Source of the DNA: Trichomonas tenax
Lineage: Eukaryota; Parabasalia; Trichomonadida; Trichomonadidae
Length of the DNA: 64,000 bases
Direction of reading: 5' to 3'
Assembly (NCBI GenBank): GCA_023091735.1
Contig: JALKBU010000093.1
Span: 1 to 64,000 of the forward strand
How positions within the stretch are numbered: position 1 is the stretch's first letter; each line of letters begins with the position of its first letter. This document shows positions 19,858 to 30,118 of the stretch, piece by piece. The notes under the pieces were generated by a model. It saw only the letters and a program-made list of their open reading frames with translations, was not told the origin of the DNA and did not search any database. Both the position numbers and the translations under genes were made by a program.

Positions 19858-20637
19858 TATTTTTTAAGTGTATAAAAAAAGAATCGCTTTAGAAAAGGTT
19901 TTATAGCGATGACTTATAGAATCAAGCCGAAAACTCTACTAATAATATGTATATTGTGCACAATCCAGATCATGAGATATGCATCAAAAGCTTATCGATA
20001 AATAGAATTAGATCTGACATCCTGCAATCATGTCAAGTGTTTTGGAGCCAAAATTGTATTATAACCGAAAAAGTATCATTTTGGCGAGGAGAGTCGAGAG
20101 GGGCTCAAGAGATGGTACTTGTGTATATGTGTTGGAGCAATGTGGACCAAACAAAACATGGCCACAATGAGAATTGAATCTTTTCGACTTGATGACAAAA
20201 AAACCACCAAAATAAAATCAACGCGAAATAAGTACTAAATATAAATCTTTTGGATGTAGCTATTTATATCTAAATAAAATCAAATAATTTTATGATTATA
20301 ATTGTTGACTCCTGACATGTAAATTGTCAAGTTGTCAAATCGACAAATTATAACATCAAAGAAATGCAATAAAATATGCAGTGCTTAACATATATAAGTA
20401 TCAATAATTACATATCCTTATATATCTGTATCACCTAATAAGATTATATATGTATAATAAGTATGATTGCAGGATGTCAGATCTAATTCTATTTATCGAT
20501 AAGCTTTTGATGCATATCTCATAGTCTGGATTGTGCACAATATACATATTATTAGTAGAGTTTTCGGCTTGATTCTATAAGTCATCGCTATAAAACCTTT
20601 TCTAAAGCGATTCTTTTTTTTATACACTTAAAAAATA
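19858..20637. mobile_element. Foldback element 3 (174-bp inverted arms)
   Basis: Arms 19858-20031 and 20463-20637 are inverted copies with very few differences, enclosing about 430 AT-rich bases. The ends read TATTTTTTAAGTGTATAAAA. A further copy of the right arm begins the window (1-127). No transposase and no clear target-site duplication. It starts only 74 bases after foldback element 1. Confidence 0.85.
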
Positions 20638-20829
20638 CTGTCAAAAACGCCATTTTTAAATTAAAATGTTCAGTTGTGAATATACTCAAAAATTTGTGTC
20701 AAAATGAACTCCCAATAGTTCAGTTTCCATTGTTTGATTTGGAATCAACCGATAAATCTTTGATCCAAATCATCGGTTCGATGAGACATTTTTCGCTGTA
20801 AAAGTGACTAATTAACAGATAGATAAAGA

Positions 20830-22340
20830 GAATGCAAAAGCTCCATTAATGATATTAACCAAAGATTCTTCAACTTTTCCATCAAACAGCCCTTTGAAGC
20901 AATCCTATACAATGATTATCCTTCCAATAATATATTTTCTGTTTTCTGCTCTTCTCATTGCTTTTTATATCACTCTTTGTATGAATTCGATTTCAATGAC
21001 CGAAGATATATAAAAATCCTTCAAGGGCAGCATTATTCTTCATTAAGAATAGCTTTTTCTGCACAAGTTGGAACAATCAATTGAACTGCTCCCTTGAACA
21101 AGATGTCGTCAATGTCTCGTATATCCATCTGTTGACAGAAAATGATTTAGAAAGGTTGATAAAGACAAACAATATATTGATTTATGGCAACTCAGAAGTG
21201 CATTCAAGTCTCGAATTTGATATTTCATTTGATGCAATGCAGCTGAAAGATTACATGATATGTATGCACAGGAATAGACTCTATATTGCGCGTTTATAAG
21301 TGGATATTCTGAAGAAGCTTGAATGATTTGGAAGAAGCTTCTAAACAGAAGAAGCAGTTAATTTGATTCACTTATTAAGAACTCATATATACCCAAGTGT
21401 TCACGAAGCTTCAAAAAGAATCGCCAGAACGATGGAAGAAACATTTGATTCAAGAATGCTTTATTCGATGATTTTCTTGGATGCAGGAATCATGTGCACG
21501 ATTATAACATAAATAATTCCACTCCTTTTTAGATAATATATTAATGAGAGCTGCATAACAGTTTTAATGTTCATCCAGAATCTGTGGCCTCAAACTATTG
21601 TAAACGCAAAAGAAATATTGGAGTTCTTCACAGGCAAAACAAAATCCGAGGATGATTCAATGTCAATGAGTGCATTATTATAACAAATGGATCATCATTG
21701 GTTGAAATCGCCAATAAAAGTGTTACAGAAAACATTGGACTTACTCCAAATCAAAAGCTTGGCTAACAAATTTCTAACTTTGTATCTCAGATCCAAATAA
21801 TGAACAGCGGCCAAGGATCAACTATTTGGCAAAGCCATTTCGGACTCATTTGCAGTGACTATGATTAGAATAAGAGAAAATGAAAGCTTAAGTTCAATTG
21901 TTTTCATTTTAACGAATGAAAAAGGAGACATTGAAAAGAGGAAAATGCAAAAGTTAAATCAGAAAAATTGCTATGTCAGATTCTTCCAAAGGATATCGTT
22001 GTGAGGTTGAATAGAGGAGAGACAGATATCTCGTTCGCAATCAAATCTGCAACAATATTCTTCATATGCTGCACTTCTTTCACCATCTGAAATCATGACA
22101 AATCTTTCTTTGGTATTTACAACATTCGACAACATAGTCTTGAAATACTCAACAATAACAAAAATCAAACTCATTGGAGATGTTTATATGGCTGCTACTG
22201 GATATATCTGAGGACATTAAGAAATTGATAGAAAACATGGATTTCGTGATCGAAGAAAGAGGAGAAGTTTTTTTGAAAGGAAAAGGAAACAGGAAAAAAT
22301 ATTTTGCCAGTTTGCATGTTAACAATGAATTATATCATCC
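20830..22340 (+). pseudogene. Heavily decayed receptor-type adenylyl/guanylyl cyclase
   Basis: Pieces of one large membrane cyclase are spread over several frames with many stops. There is a TM helix (MIILPIIYFLFSALLIAFYI, about 20910), a linker (EASKRIARTMEETFDSRMLY), a PAS-like fragment (VEIANKSVTENIGLTPNQKL, about 21700), the pre-catalytic LPKDIVVRLNRGETDISFA (about 21985), and class III cyclase pieces FTTFDNIVLKYSTITKIKL and IGDVYMAATGY (about 22110-22200). Order and spacing match the TM-PAS-cyclase family that is very large in Trichomonas. The gene is clearly dead. Confidence 0.8.
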
Positions 22341-22369
22341 CTAAATTAGTGGACTGAATAAATTATCAT

Positions 22370-22736
22370 ATAGCAGGTGGCGACAGACGCTTTCTCCAAC
22401 TATTCAAACAGAGATGGCAAGACAACAGAATTCCGATGATCATTATGTGCTAGGTAATGAAGCTGATCCAAAACAAATAGGATTTACCAGCAATGATTGA
22501 GGAAGCTTAACAATATCAAGCAGTCCTGCATATGGCCTTATTGATGGAGTTATTAACTCTTATACATATTGGTACTTATGGCAAAGAATACTATGGTAGT
22601 ATATCCGGTCCAGATTCAAACATTGTTAAAATTGTTGCTTTATATGAGCGGGCGATAAAGAGATTTGAGGCATGCTATGTCTCAACATGTGATAAAAAAC
22701 AATCAAAAATTGATTCTTTAAAGCTCTACCTATAAA
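22370..22736 (+). pseudogene. Unassigned coding-like remnant after the cyclase pseudogene
   Basis: Broken frames read GGDRRFLQLFKQRWQDNRIP and later PDSNIVKIVALYERAIKRF up to a TAA at 22733. They may be another decayed gene or the tail of the cyclase pseudogene. No family was recognised. Confidence 0.25.
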
Positions 22737-22933
22737 TTTTCATTTTCTTCGATTCATGATTAAATAAACATTTTCAATCAATGATATCTATTTCATCGAA
22801 GATGTAAATGCTGATATTTTTGCTCACGAGAAATAATTCCATGAAAGTATACAACAAGAATTGTATTTTAGTGCAATTTATGTTTATTTTTAGTTAAAAC
22901 ATCATTAATAGAAAAACAAAATGACTTTTTGCA

Positions 22934-23382
22934 TTATTCGAAATCAAAAATTAAGAAATCATTGCATTGATCAAAAGTAAAATTATATTCCACAACTTCT
23001 TCAGAGTTACTTTTGTCGGTATTATTTTCTTCATTTAGCATTTTGTCAAGATTTGATGCATTATTATCTTGGGGTTCTGAAGTCACTTTTTTCAAAATTG
23101 ATTTTATCCTAATTCTGCATTGAATGTCAGATTTATTATAGAAATTCCTTGCAATTTTTGACCATTAATTGCCATATATTTGGTGCAATTGCATGAGTCT
23201 CTCGTCTTCTTCTGAGGTGAAATCAATCTGGCTTTTGCTTATAAACTTCTCGTACCTTTCTAATATTGACCTTCTAGTTCGCTTCATCGATTTGCTCAAT
23301 TTTTTGGAAGCTTGATATATACCATATTTTCCAGCCATTTGAATTACCATTTCATCTTCGGTCTTAGTGAACCCTGCGACAA
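22934..23382 (-). pseudogene. Myb-like protein with one in-frame nonsense codon and lost start
   Basis: Reading through the TAA at 23165-23167 gives a continuous frame of about 145 residues. It has two Myb-like repeats: FTKTEDEMVIQMAGKYGIYQ with RRSILERYEKF, and DFTSEEDERLMQLHQIYGN, the stop, then WSKIARNFYNKSDIQCRIR. The stop sits where Lys is usual before the second-repeat Trp, so a single AAA-to-TAA change would explain it. The tail is acidic and Asn-rich. No ATG lies upstream in frame, and the first Myb repeat starts abruptly. It points away from the Rab gene at 23546. Confidence 0.7.
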
Positions 23383-23545
23383 ATAAAAAAATTAAATTAT
23401 TTTAAACTTAAAAAATTACTTGTCCGGAATTACAATATATATATGTTGTAATACATCCTCTATATCTAGAATGACAAGTAACCCTCCTACTATACTACTT
23501 CAGGAATTTGACGACGAAGCAATGTAAACTACAAAATAAAAATTA

Positions 23546-24124
23546 ATGGAGCCTCCTCCAGAGTATAAAGTGATTATGGTTGGAGAATCATATGTCGGAA
23601 AGACGTGCATTGTCAACAGGTTCTGGGGTCAAGTGTTTAACTCTAACGAAAGCCCTACAATCGCTGCTTCGTATATTCAAACTCCTCTTGATATCAAATT
23701 ATCACCAACAGACCAAACTATTCCTGTCAAATTGAATATTTGGGATACAGCTGGCACCGAAAAGTTCCAGTGTCTTGTTCCTTTATACGCAAGAACTGCT
23801 GATGCGTTGATTGTCGTTTTTGATGCATCGAATCCAGCAACATTGGAAGGAGCGAAGAAATGGTACTTGAAAGTGCTTGAAGATACTGGTTCTAACCCAC
23901 TTGCTGTGTTATGCGCAAATAAAATAGACTTAGTACCAGACTTCGAGTGCCAGAATGCTGCTGAATGGGCAGACAAGAACGGCCTTATATACATGCAGAC
24001 ATCTGCGTTGACTGGACAGAATATCGATAAAGTTTTCTTCACAATTGCCGAGACTCTATATAGGAATGAAGTCAAGCCGGCAACAAAGACAGAGGCTGTG
24101 GAAAAGAAGAAATCTTGCTGTTAG
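23546..24124 (+). CDS. Rab-family small GTPase with altered switch II
   Basis: A 192-residue Ras-superfamily GTPase. The P-loop is GESYVGKT (about 12-19), switch I contains SPTIAASY, switch II reads WDTAGTEKF (about 67-75), the base-recognition motif is NKID and the SAL motif is TSALTGQNI. The C terminus KKKSCC carries two cysteines for geranylgeranylation, so it should act on membranes in vesicle traffic. The usual switch II is WDTAGQE; here the catalytic Gln is Thr, which should slow GTP hydrolysis. The overall style (EYKVIMVGESYVGKT, YIQ in the effector region) is Rab5/Rab21-like, but the subfamily is not certain. Confidence 0.93.
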   Translation: MEPPPEYKVIMVGESYVGKTCIVNRFWGQVFNSNESPTIAASYIQTPLDIKLSPTDQTIPVKLNIWDTAGTEKFQCLVPLYARTADALIVVFDASNPATLEGAKKWYLKVLEDTGSNPLAVLCANKIDLVPDFECQNAAEWADKNGLIYMQTSALTGQNIDKVFFTIAETLYRNEVKPATKTEAVEKKKSCC

Positions 24125-24442
24125 AGCGACATTTCCTTTTAATTATATTTTAACAACCAACATTATTCCAATCAAATTCTTTTTATACATTTAGTCACGC
24201 CATTACCTTACAAATTTTAGCATGACTATTTTTTATATGATTTTTTATTTATTGTTCTAAAGCTAAACATTCCGGCTTAAATTTGGACCCTCTATACCAA
24301 TTAAAATCTAATGTTGAACAGCAACATTTGCTAGGATTTAGATTTATAAAATTAAAATTCAATAACAAATAAAGAAACGAAAATATTTAAAATTTGTGAA
24401 AAAAAAACATAACTTAAAAGATGATCTTGAGTTTGAATATAT
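24125..24442. other. 3' flank of the Rab gene
   Basis: No gene. The AT-rich 3' region leads into foldback element 2. Confidence 0.5.
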
Positions 24443-24930
24443 TGGACTTTATCGGAATAAAGTAGTTTAACGGAATTAAGTAACCTTTTCCCGGATAAAC
24501 TCAATTAGGAACAACCGCCGGAATTTGTCATTGGAATAATGGAGTTTATCCGATTTGGCATGAATATATGGAATTATTGTCCCTATTGGAATTAAGACTT
24601 AAGTCGACATAGTCTATTGGAATAAACTTTTTGGTGAGGAATAGGGTTTAAGGATTTGTGAACAGTTTTGTGGTTACTATGGAATGTCCATATAATGATT
24701 TTATATTCATGATATGTATAGTATTATAATATACTTATATGCTAAAAGCTAAGATGTATAAATGCTGTTTTTCGATTATTGTAGAATTATTGCTGAGAAA
24801 ATTTCCCCTTGATTTCCAAAATTTACCCTTATCCACTAATGCAGTTAACCTTATATTGATTCGCAATTCCTATTATTTCGGATTTAAAGAATAAAGTATG
24901 GATGTGCGCATTGAGTATTTTTTCGATGCG

Positions 24931-25013
24931 CGCGGATTTTGCCGACTTACAGATCGTGCGCATTGCGAACTCGAAAACCTCCCAAATATTCATTCATTTC
25001 CCTGCAATACTTA
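24931..25013. repeat. Dispersed repeat, copy B
   Basis: The reverse complement matches 6283-6362. It includes TGCGCATTGCGAACTCGAAA and lies inside foldback element 2. Confidence 0.75.
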
Positions 25014-25682
25014 AATTACCACCTGATAAATCCTATCTATTATCTCCCTCATTTTTGTGTTCTAACACTGTATTTTTCCTAAAAAGTGACGAAATGTGCA
25101 TGATCATGCGCAAATTCGCTCAATGAGCTCATATAAAGGAATGGAAACAAAAAAATGGCATATTTAACGAGAATCTTTTGAGATATTTTTGATTGTCTTA
25201 TATTGTATATACGATTAAAGAATTGTAATATACACATCTAGGCAATATGAATGGCAGTTAATTTTAGTTTGAAACGCATGATTAAAATTATCATATTGAA
25301 AAAAATTTGAAATTATGAGAAATAAATGGACGTAATCAACTACAATTGAATAGTATAGTATGAAGGACTAACTACCAAATGAAGAAAACTTCAAGTATCT
25401 TGTGATGAGTTTGCATGCTCTGTTTACAAGCTGATATTAGAGTACAATACTCACATGGATGCTACCAGTAAGGTTTTGCTTTTATTTTAAACAGCATCAT
25501 GATTTTAAAAATGAATAAAATATATATATTTGAAAACATTCATTTTTCCATTAAAAACAGTAAAATCAATCAACACTATGGATTGTTAGACTGCTTATGT
25601 TTAAAATATGGTATATAGCTTTAATATGAGGGGCTGCTCCTCAGGGTCCTTGTCACTTTTGCTCACATGCTTTCCAAAAATG

Positions 25683-25715
25683 GTGCGCATTGGCCTTTTT
25701 AAGGCCAATGCGCAC
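25683..25715. repeat. Perfect 15-bp stem with TTT loop
   Basis: GTGCGCATTGGCCTT, TTT, AAGGCCAATGCGCAC form a very stable hairpin 19 bases inside the right arm of foldback element 2. TGCGCATTG also occurs at about 24904 and 24957. Confidence 0.8.
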
Positions 25716-25887
25716 AACCATAAATAAAGGATACTTAATTCCAATAGGGACAATAATTCCATATATTCATGCCAAATCGGATAAACTCCATTATTCCAAT
25801 GACAAATTCCGGCGGTTGTTCCTAATTGAGTTTATCCGGGAAAAGGTTACTTAATTCCGTTAAACTACTTTATTCCGATAAAGTCCA

Positions 25888-26285
25888 TTATTTTTTTAAC
25901 AAAAAGCTTGTAATGAAAATTTGAACTATCTATGAGGATGGAAATAAGCTGGTGAAGTTTTATTAAGATTAGAAAAGATTTTAATAAATATATTTTTTCA
26001 TAAAACGGAGATAATTAACAAACAAGGTGTACTACTGAAGGAAAGAGGAGATGAAAGCAGTTAAATGAATTTGAGCTTGATATAAAAATGAAATGCAATT
26101 TGTATTGCTTTAATGAAGATATAAAGTTTCTATGAGGAAGAAAATGTATTGGTAAATAGCTAAAAGGATCTTGAGAAAAAATATTTAAAAATTTTGAAAA
26201 GTGGGATTTTTATAAACATTTAGCTGCAAAATGTTCTTTAAGAATGTAGGCATAAAGATAACAAATAAAAAATGTATTATAATAA
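25888..26285. other. 5' flank of the second Rab gene
   Basis: AT-rich with no gene. No clear TCA initiator was found near 26286. Confidence 0.45.
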
Positions 26286-26915
26286 ATGACGTTGAAAGAT
26301 GATTTGCGAGTTATTTTTGTTGGAAACTCACAGGTCGGGAAAACCGCTCTAATGAATAGGTTCATCGATGGGGAGTTCACTGCTCCAACACAGTCGACAG
26401 TTAACCCGATTTTCACTCCAAAATCAGCAATCTCCGAAAAAGGCACCGAAGTGATGATGCAGCTATGGGACACGGCCGGGCAAGAGAAGTTTCAGGCTTT
26501 AAGTCAGGTTTTTTACAGAGATTCGAACGTTGCTGTTATTTGCATCGATTTAAACGATTCTAGCACATTTTCTACTGTCGGTTTATGGAAAGAACGAGTT
26601 TTGACGCATGAGCCCAACTGCCAGTTGATTCTTGTTGGAACAAAACACGATCTTTTGGAAGGAGAAGATCGAAACAAGACATTTCAGGCTCTTTCTGACG
26701 CAGCTGACGCAGCGCATATTGAGCACTTTTTCATTACGTCGGCAAAGTCTGGTGAAGGCGTTGATCAATTATTTGTTCAAATTGCTACTATAGGAGAAGA
26801 GATACTTACGAAGCCATCAAATCCTCCACCGCAGATTAAGGTTATTGTTGGTTCGCAAGAAGAAGGCAGAGCGCCACCGCCAAAGAAACCTTTAGGTAAT
26901 TGTTGCAAAATGTAA
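26286..26915 (+). CDS. Rab-like small GTPase
   Basis: A 209-residue GTPase with P-loop GNSQVGKT, switch I region APTQSTVNPIF, switch II WDTAGQEKFQ, base motif TKHD (instead of the usual NKxD) and TSAKSGEG in the SAK position. The C-terminal extension is Pro-rich (PPPKKPLGNCCKM) with a CC pair two residues before the end, suitable for geranylgeranylation. The Asn-to-Thr change in the guanine-specificity motif is tolerated in several Rho/Rab-like proteins. Expected role: membrane traffic. The subfamily is not clear. Confidence 0.9.
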   Translation: MTLKDDLRVIFVGNSQVGKTALMNRFIDGEFTAPTQSTVNPIFTPKSAISEKGTEVMMQLWDTAGQEKFQALSQVFYRDSNVAVICIDLNDSSTFSTVGLWKERVLTHEPNCQLILVGTKHDLLEGEDRNKTFQALSDAADAAHIEHFFITSAKSGEGVDQLFVQIATIGEEILTKPSNPPPQIKVIVGSQEEGRAPPPKKPLGNCCKM

Positions 26916-27418
26916 GATATCATATTATTACTTGTCAAGATCTAAATTTATCTTCGTTATTATAGTATTGTGTAGCGTTTGTTCAAAGAAATATTCATTT
27001 TTTATATTGAAATTTACGGATTGAATCATAATCTACATCATATCACGTAAAGTCAACTAAAATTGACATTTATACCAAGAGGAAATTATAATAAACTGAT
27101 CTAACACAGTAAATTTAAGAATTACAACAAAAATAATTTATATTTGCATTTATCGGAATGATATAAAGGATTTCAATTGCACCACAATATTCTCCAAGTT
27201 GTATTAGTGGTATTGCATGTGGATATTGTTTGTGAAAACCTTTTAAAAAACTTAGAAAGTTCGTTTATAAACATGATTTTAAGCATTTTGGAGATTTATG
27301 TATGTAACTAATAGTTTAGCTGAACAAACACTAAAATTTAGATTGCATTGAGCAATTCTATTAATCAGCGAAGATTTTATATTTGAAATGAAGTTTGAAA
27401 GAAACACATCAAAATTGA
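26916..27418. other. AT-rich spacer
   Basis: No supported gene. Minus-strand ORFs here overlap the start of the next gene and show no family features. Confidence 0.45.
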
Positions 27419-30040
27419 ATGAAAAGAATTTTATTGACAAAATTATTTTTGCAGATGCTTCTTCAAACATTGCTGAGCATTGCAAGAAAAAGCAACGCAA
27501 TCCTAGAGTACAGCAATACTCCAACAATCCTCGTTTACCCAGATATTGATTCAAGAAATGTTTCTCTAGATTTTACTCTCGATGAAAGTTTTTGTTCAAG
27601 ATCTTCATCAAAGAAGTTAACTATTTTAAGAAATGATGGTGAGGCAGTTTACGAAGATATCGTTACTTCATATAATGGACAAATTCATATCAATATTATC
27701 CAAAGCTTCAAAATCAATGGACCCGAAGATATTGGTGATTCATACTATCTTCCATTTGTTTGCAACAAGCATTTATCTGAATATGAAGCAAGTTATATTG
27801 TTCTCTACAGACCAAATCTTACAGTAGAACTCGATGAAAAAAATTATACGAAAGATGAAAATATTGATATCATTTGCAATTTCACCGATTGGGACAGTTC
27901 ATTATTGCTGTTCGATATTCTCCTAAACAATGTTAATATTACACAAACTATAGGGTGTGCAAGGGTGTGTTTGGCGCAGAAAGATAGAGAATGAGTTGAA
28001 ATGTTATAATAACATCATTATAAACCCTATCAAATTTAAGCATTATAGCTATGATTTGAAGTTTCTATTTCGATTATAAGTCACTCAAATATCACAATTT
28101 TGACATCCGTCATTTTTTTGCACAATTTGGGTATCAAAATATTTTCTTGCTTGAATATAGTGACCATTAGCAAAGTTCAGATCAATTTAAGCATATTCAT
28201 AGATAGGCCGAAAGACTATAAATCGGAATCTATAGAGCAAAATAAAAAATCAAGGCTGTGTAACTTGAATAACTCTATTTATCATGATGTCACATTGTGT
28301 TCACAATCAACTACAATCTATATAATGTTAATATCCAATAAGTATATATCTTATTTATATATATTATATCGTTGTTTTCCTTCATAATATCTGTATCAGA
28401 TCAAAATAAAAAATTACATCATATTTTTCAAATTTGTAATTGAAATGCTGTTTTGACCATATACATCAAACTTGACTTCATTCAATTGCAGAGAGTAATA
28501 GACCACCAACTATAGATCCGTTGTGGCCTTAAGGAAAGTAATTGGCACATCTCAGTAATTAATGTAAAAGCAAATATTCGATGGGAATCAAATTTTTGTC
28601 AAAAAATTGTGTTTGCGGAGAAAATATGTCTTTCGAGATTTTCGTTTTCATATCATTAATAAATCATCTATCTACTAATGTTATTATAATCAATACTGTA
28701 TCTATTATATACGGTAACTATTGTCTATGTCTTTTATCAATCATTGGGTTGACTATAATGAAAACAAAAAAATCCCATCTCAGAATGTCAAAATTCGAGC
28801 CGTCTCCATTTATGGGATTTCTTATCAGCAACCTAAGATGCTGTTACAATTATAAGTATATCCATAGATTATATACGAGGTATACTATACGTATAATAGC
28901 AGAGAAAGATTGTTTCAAAAATTTTTTGAAGAGAGAGTGAAAATTTTTTCTTCGTCACATCAAAAAAAATGAACATTTTGGCGCCAATTTTTCCCGCGAA
29001 ACCGCTCTCGGACTCAATTTTGATTTTATATCCCGCTATGGTGCCAAAATTATATGACACATTTCTCTATATAAGAGTTATTATAGGTGTATATTATATA
29101 TGTGTAAATAGAATGATTCAGATTTGCCCCAATCTTTCTGCACTAAACACACCCTTGCACACCCTATACAATTGAAAAAGAAGTAACATCTTATGATTCA
29201 TCATTCACTGTTCAGATTCCCCTTAGGAGTTCCAAAATAGGGGAAGTGTTATCACAGTTGTAGCAACAGACAGTTTCATTTAATGTCAAAGGCATTGAAC
29301 CTGTTATTTCATTAGATGATGAACTAAATGAAACATACCATGTCGATGATCTGATCAGCCTCAAAGTCTCTATCAACAATCTTGATGTCGTTGAATACTT
29401 AGATTTCTTGTACTCAATAGATGAATCCAATTCATGGAAATTTGTACAGACAGTTGATTTGCAAAATCAAACTGAAGTTCCTTTTAATGTTCTATTAGGT
29501 ATCAAACACAAAATAACTGAAGGAAATCACACGATTGGAATCAGATGTATCGATAGCAATGGCTTAGAATCCCAAATATAATCATCAAAAACATTCTCGA
29601 TCAAAAAAGAAACCTCTAAATCACAAGAACTGTTGCCTGGTCAAACTCTCATTCAAACATTAGTGGATGGAGTAATGACATTAATAATAACATCCAATGC
29701 AGATATTGTGATATCAAACACAACAACAAATTCATTTCCTAATTAATCCGCTGCAATAAAACCAACAAATCTCATCATTCTTGTTATATTGGGAATGTTT
29801 TCTGTCTCTGGTATTGGCTTCTCGGGCCTTTTCCTCTATAGGAGAATCCACAAACCAAAAAGTTCAACGAAAAGTGAAGAATCAGATTCTTCATCTTTAA
29901 CAACAGATATTGAAGAAAACAATTTTCAAGTTAAAATCATCGTTAAACCAAAACCAGACAAAATATTCGCATTCAATGATAATATATTCAAAGATTATAA
30001 AGCTGAAGACATGGAATGCATGCTTGATTCTGACTTTTAA
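27419..30040 (+). pseudogene. Type I membrane protein gene split by a mariner-like insertion
   Basis: The 5' part (27419-27950) encodes a possible leader and beta-rich extracellular sequence (YSNTPTILVYPDIDSRNVSL, VVLYRPNLTVELD-like strands). The 3' part (from 29169) continues with similar beta-domain repeats (VSINNLDVVEYLDFLYSID, HKITEGNHTIGIRCIDSNG), a TM helix (LIILVILGMFSVSGIGFSGL, about 29777) and a Ser/acidic cytoplasmic tail ending DMECMLDSDF. Removing the insertion with one copy of its TA would join the two parts in frame. Beyond the insertion there are at least two or three stops and a probable frameshift near 29240, so the gene is decayed. The repeats resemble cadherin/Ig-like adhesion modules, but the family is not certain. 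Confidence 0.75.
27951..29166. mobile_element. Mariner-like non-autonomous element in a coding region
   Basis: A 1216-bp insertion with 35-bp inverted ends (27951-27985 and 29132-29166) that differ at two positions and begin TAGGGTGTGCAAGGGTG. A TA dinucleotide flanks each side (27949-27950 and 29167-29168), the target duplication of Tc1/mariner elements. No D,D,D transposase is visible; the ORFs inside are hydrophobic AT-rich frames without motifs. Mariner elements (Tvmar1) are known in T. vaginalis, but I could not compare the termini. Confidence 0.82.
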
Positions 30041-30118
30041 CATCATGAAAATAATTTTTTTTCTTTGATTGTATTATTTCATAAACGAATAATTTTAATA
30101 ATAAACATAAAACATATT

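Larger units (their letters stand above)
24443..25887. mobile_element. Foldback element 2 (154-bp terminal inverted repeats)
   Basis: A 1445-bp element. The inverted repeats 24443-24596 and 25734-25887 appear identical and begin TGGACTTTATCGGAATAAAG. GGAAT motifs recur along the arms. The flanks (ATATAT and TTATTT) do not form a clean duplication. The interior has no transposase; it holds dispersed repeat copy B (24931-25013) and a strong hairpin at 25683-25715. The termini resemble foldback element 1. Confidence 0.88.

Noticed and set aside
23383..23470. Possible intron (GTAATT...CAG) at the 5' end of the Myb pseudogene
   Set aside because: It lacks the strict trichomonad splice signals (GTAYGT and ACTAACACACAG), and no coding exon is visible upstream.
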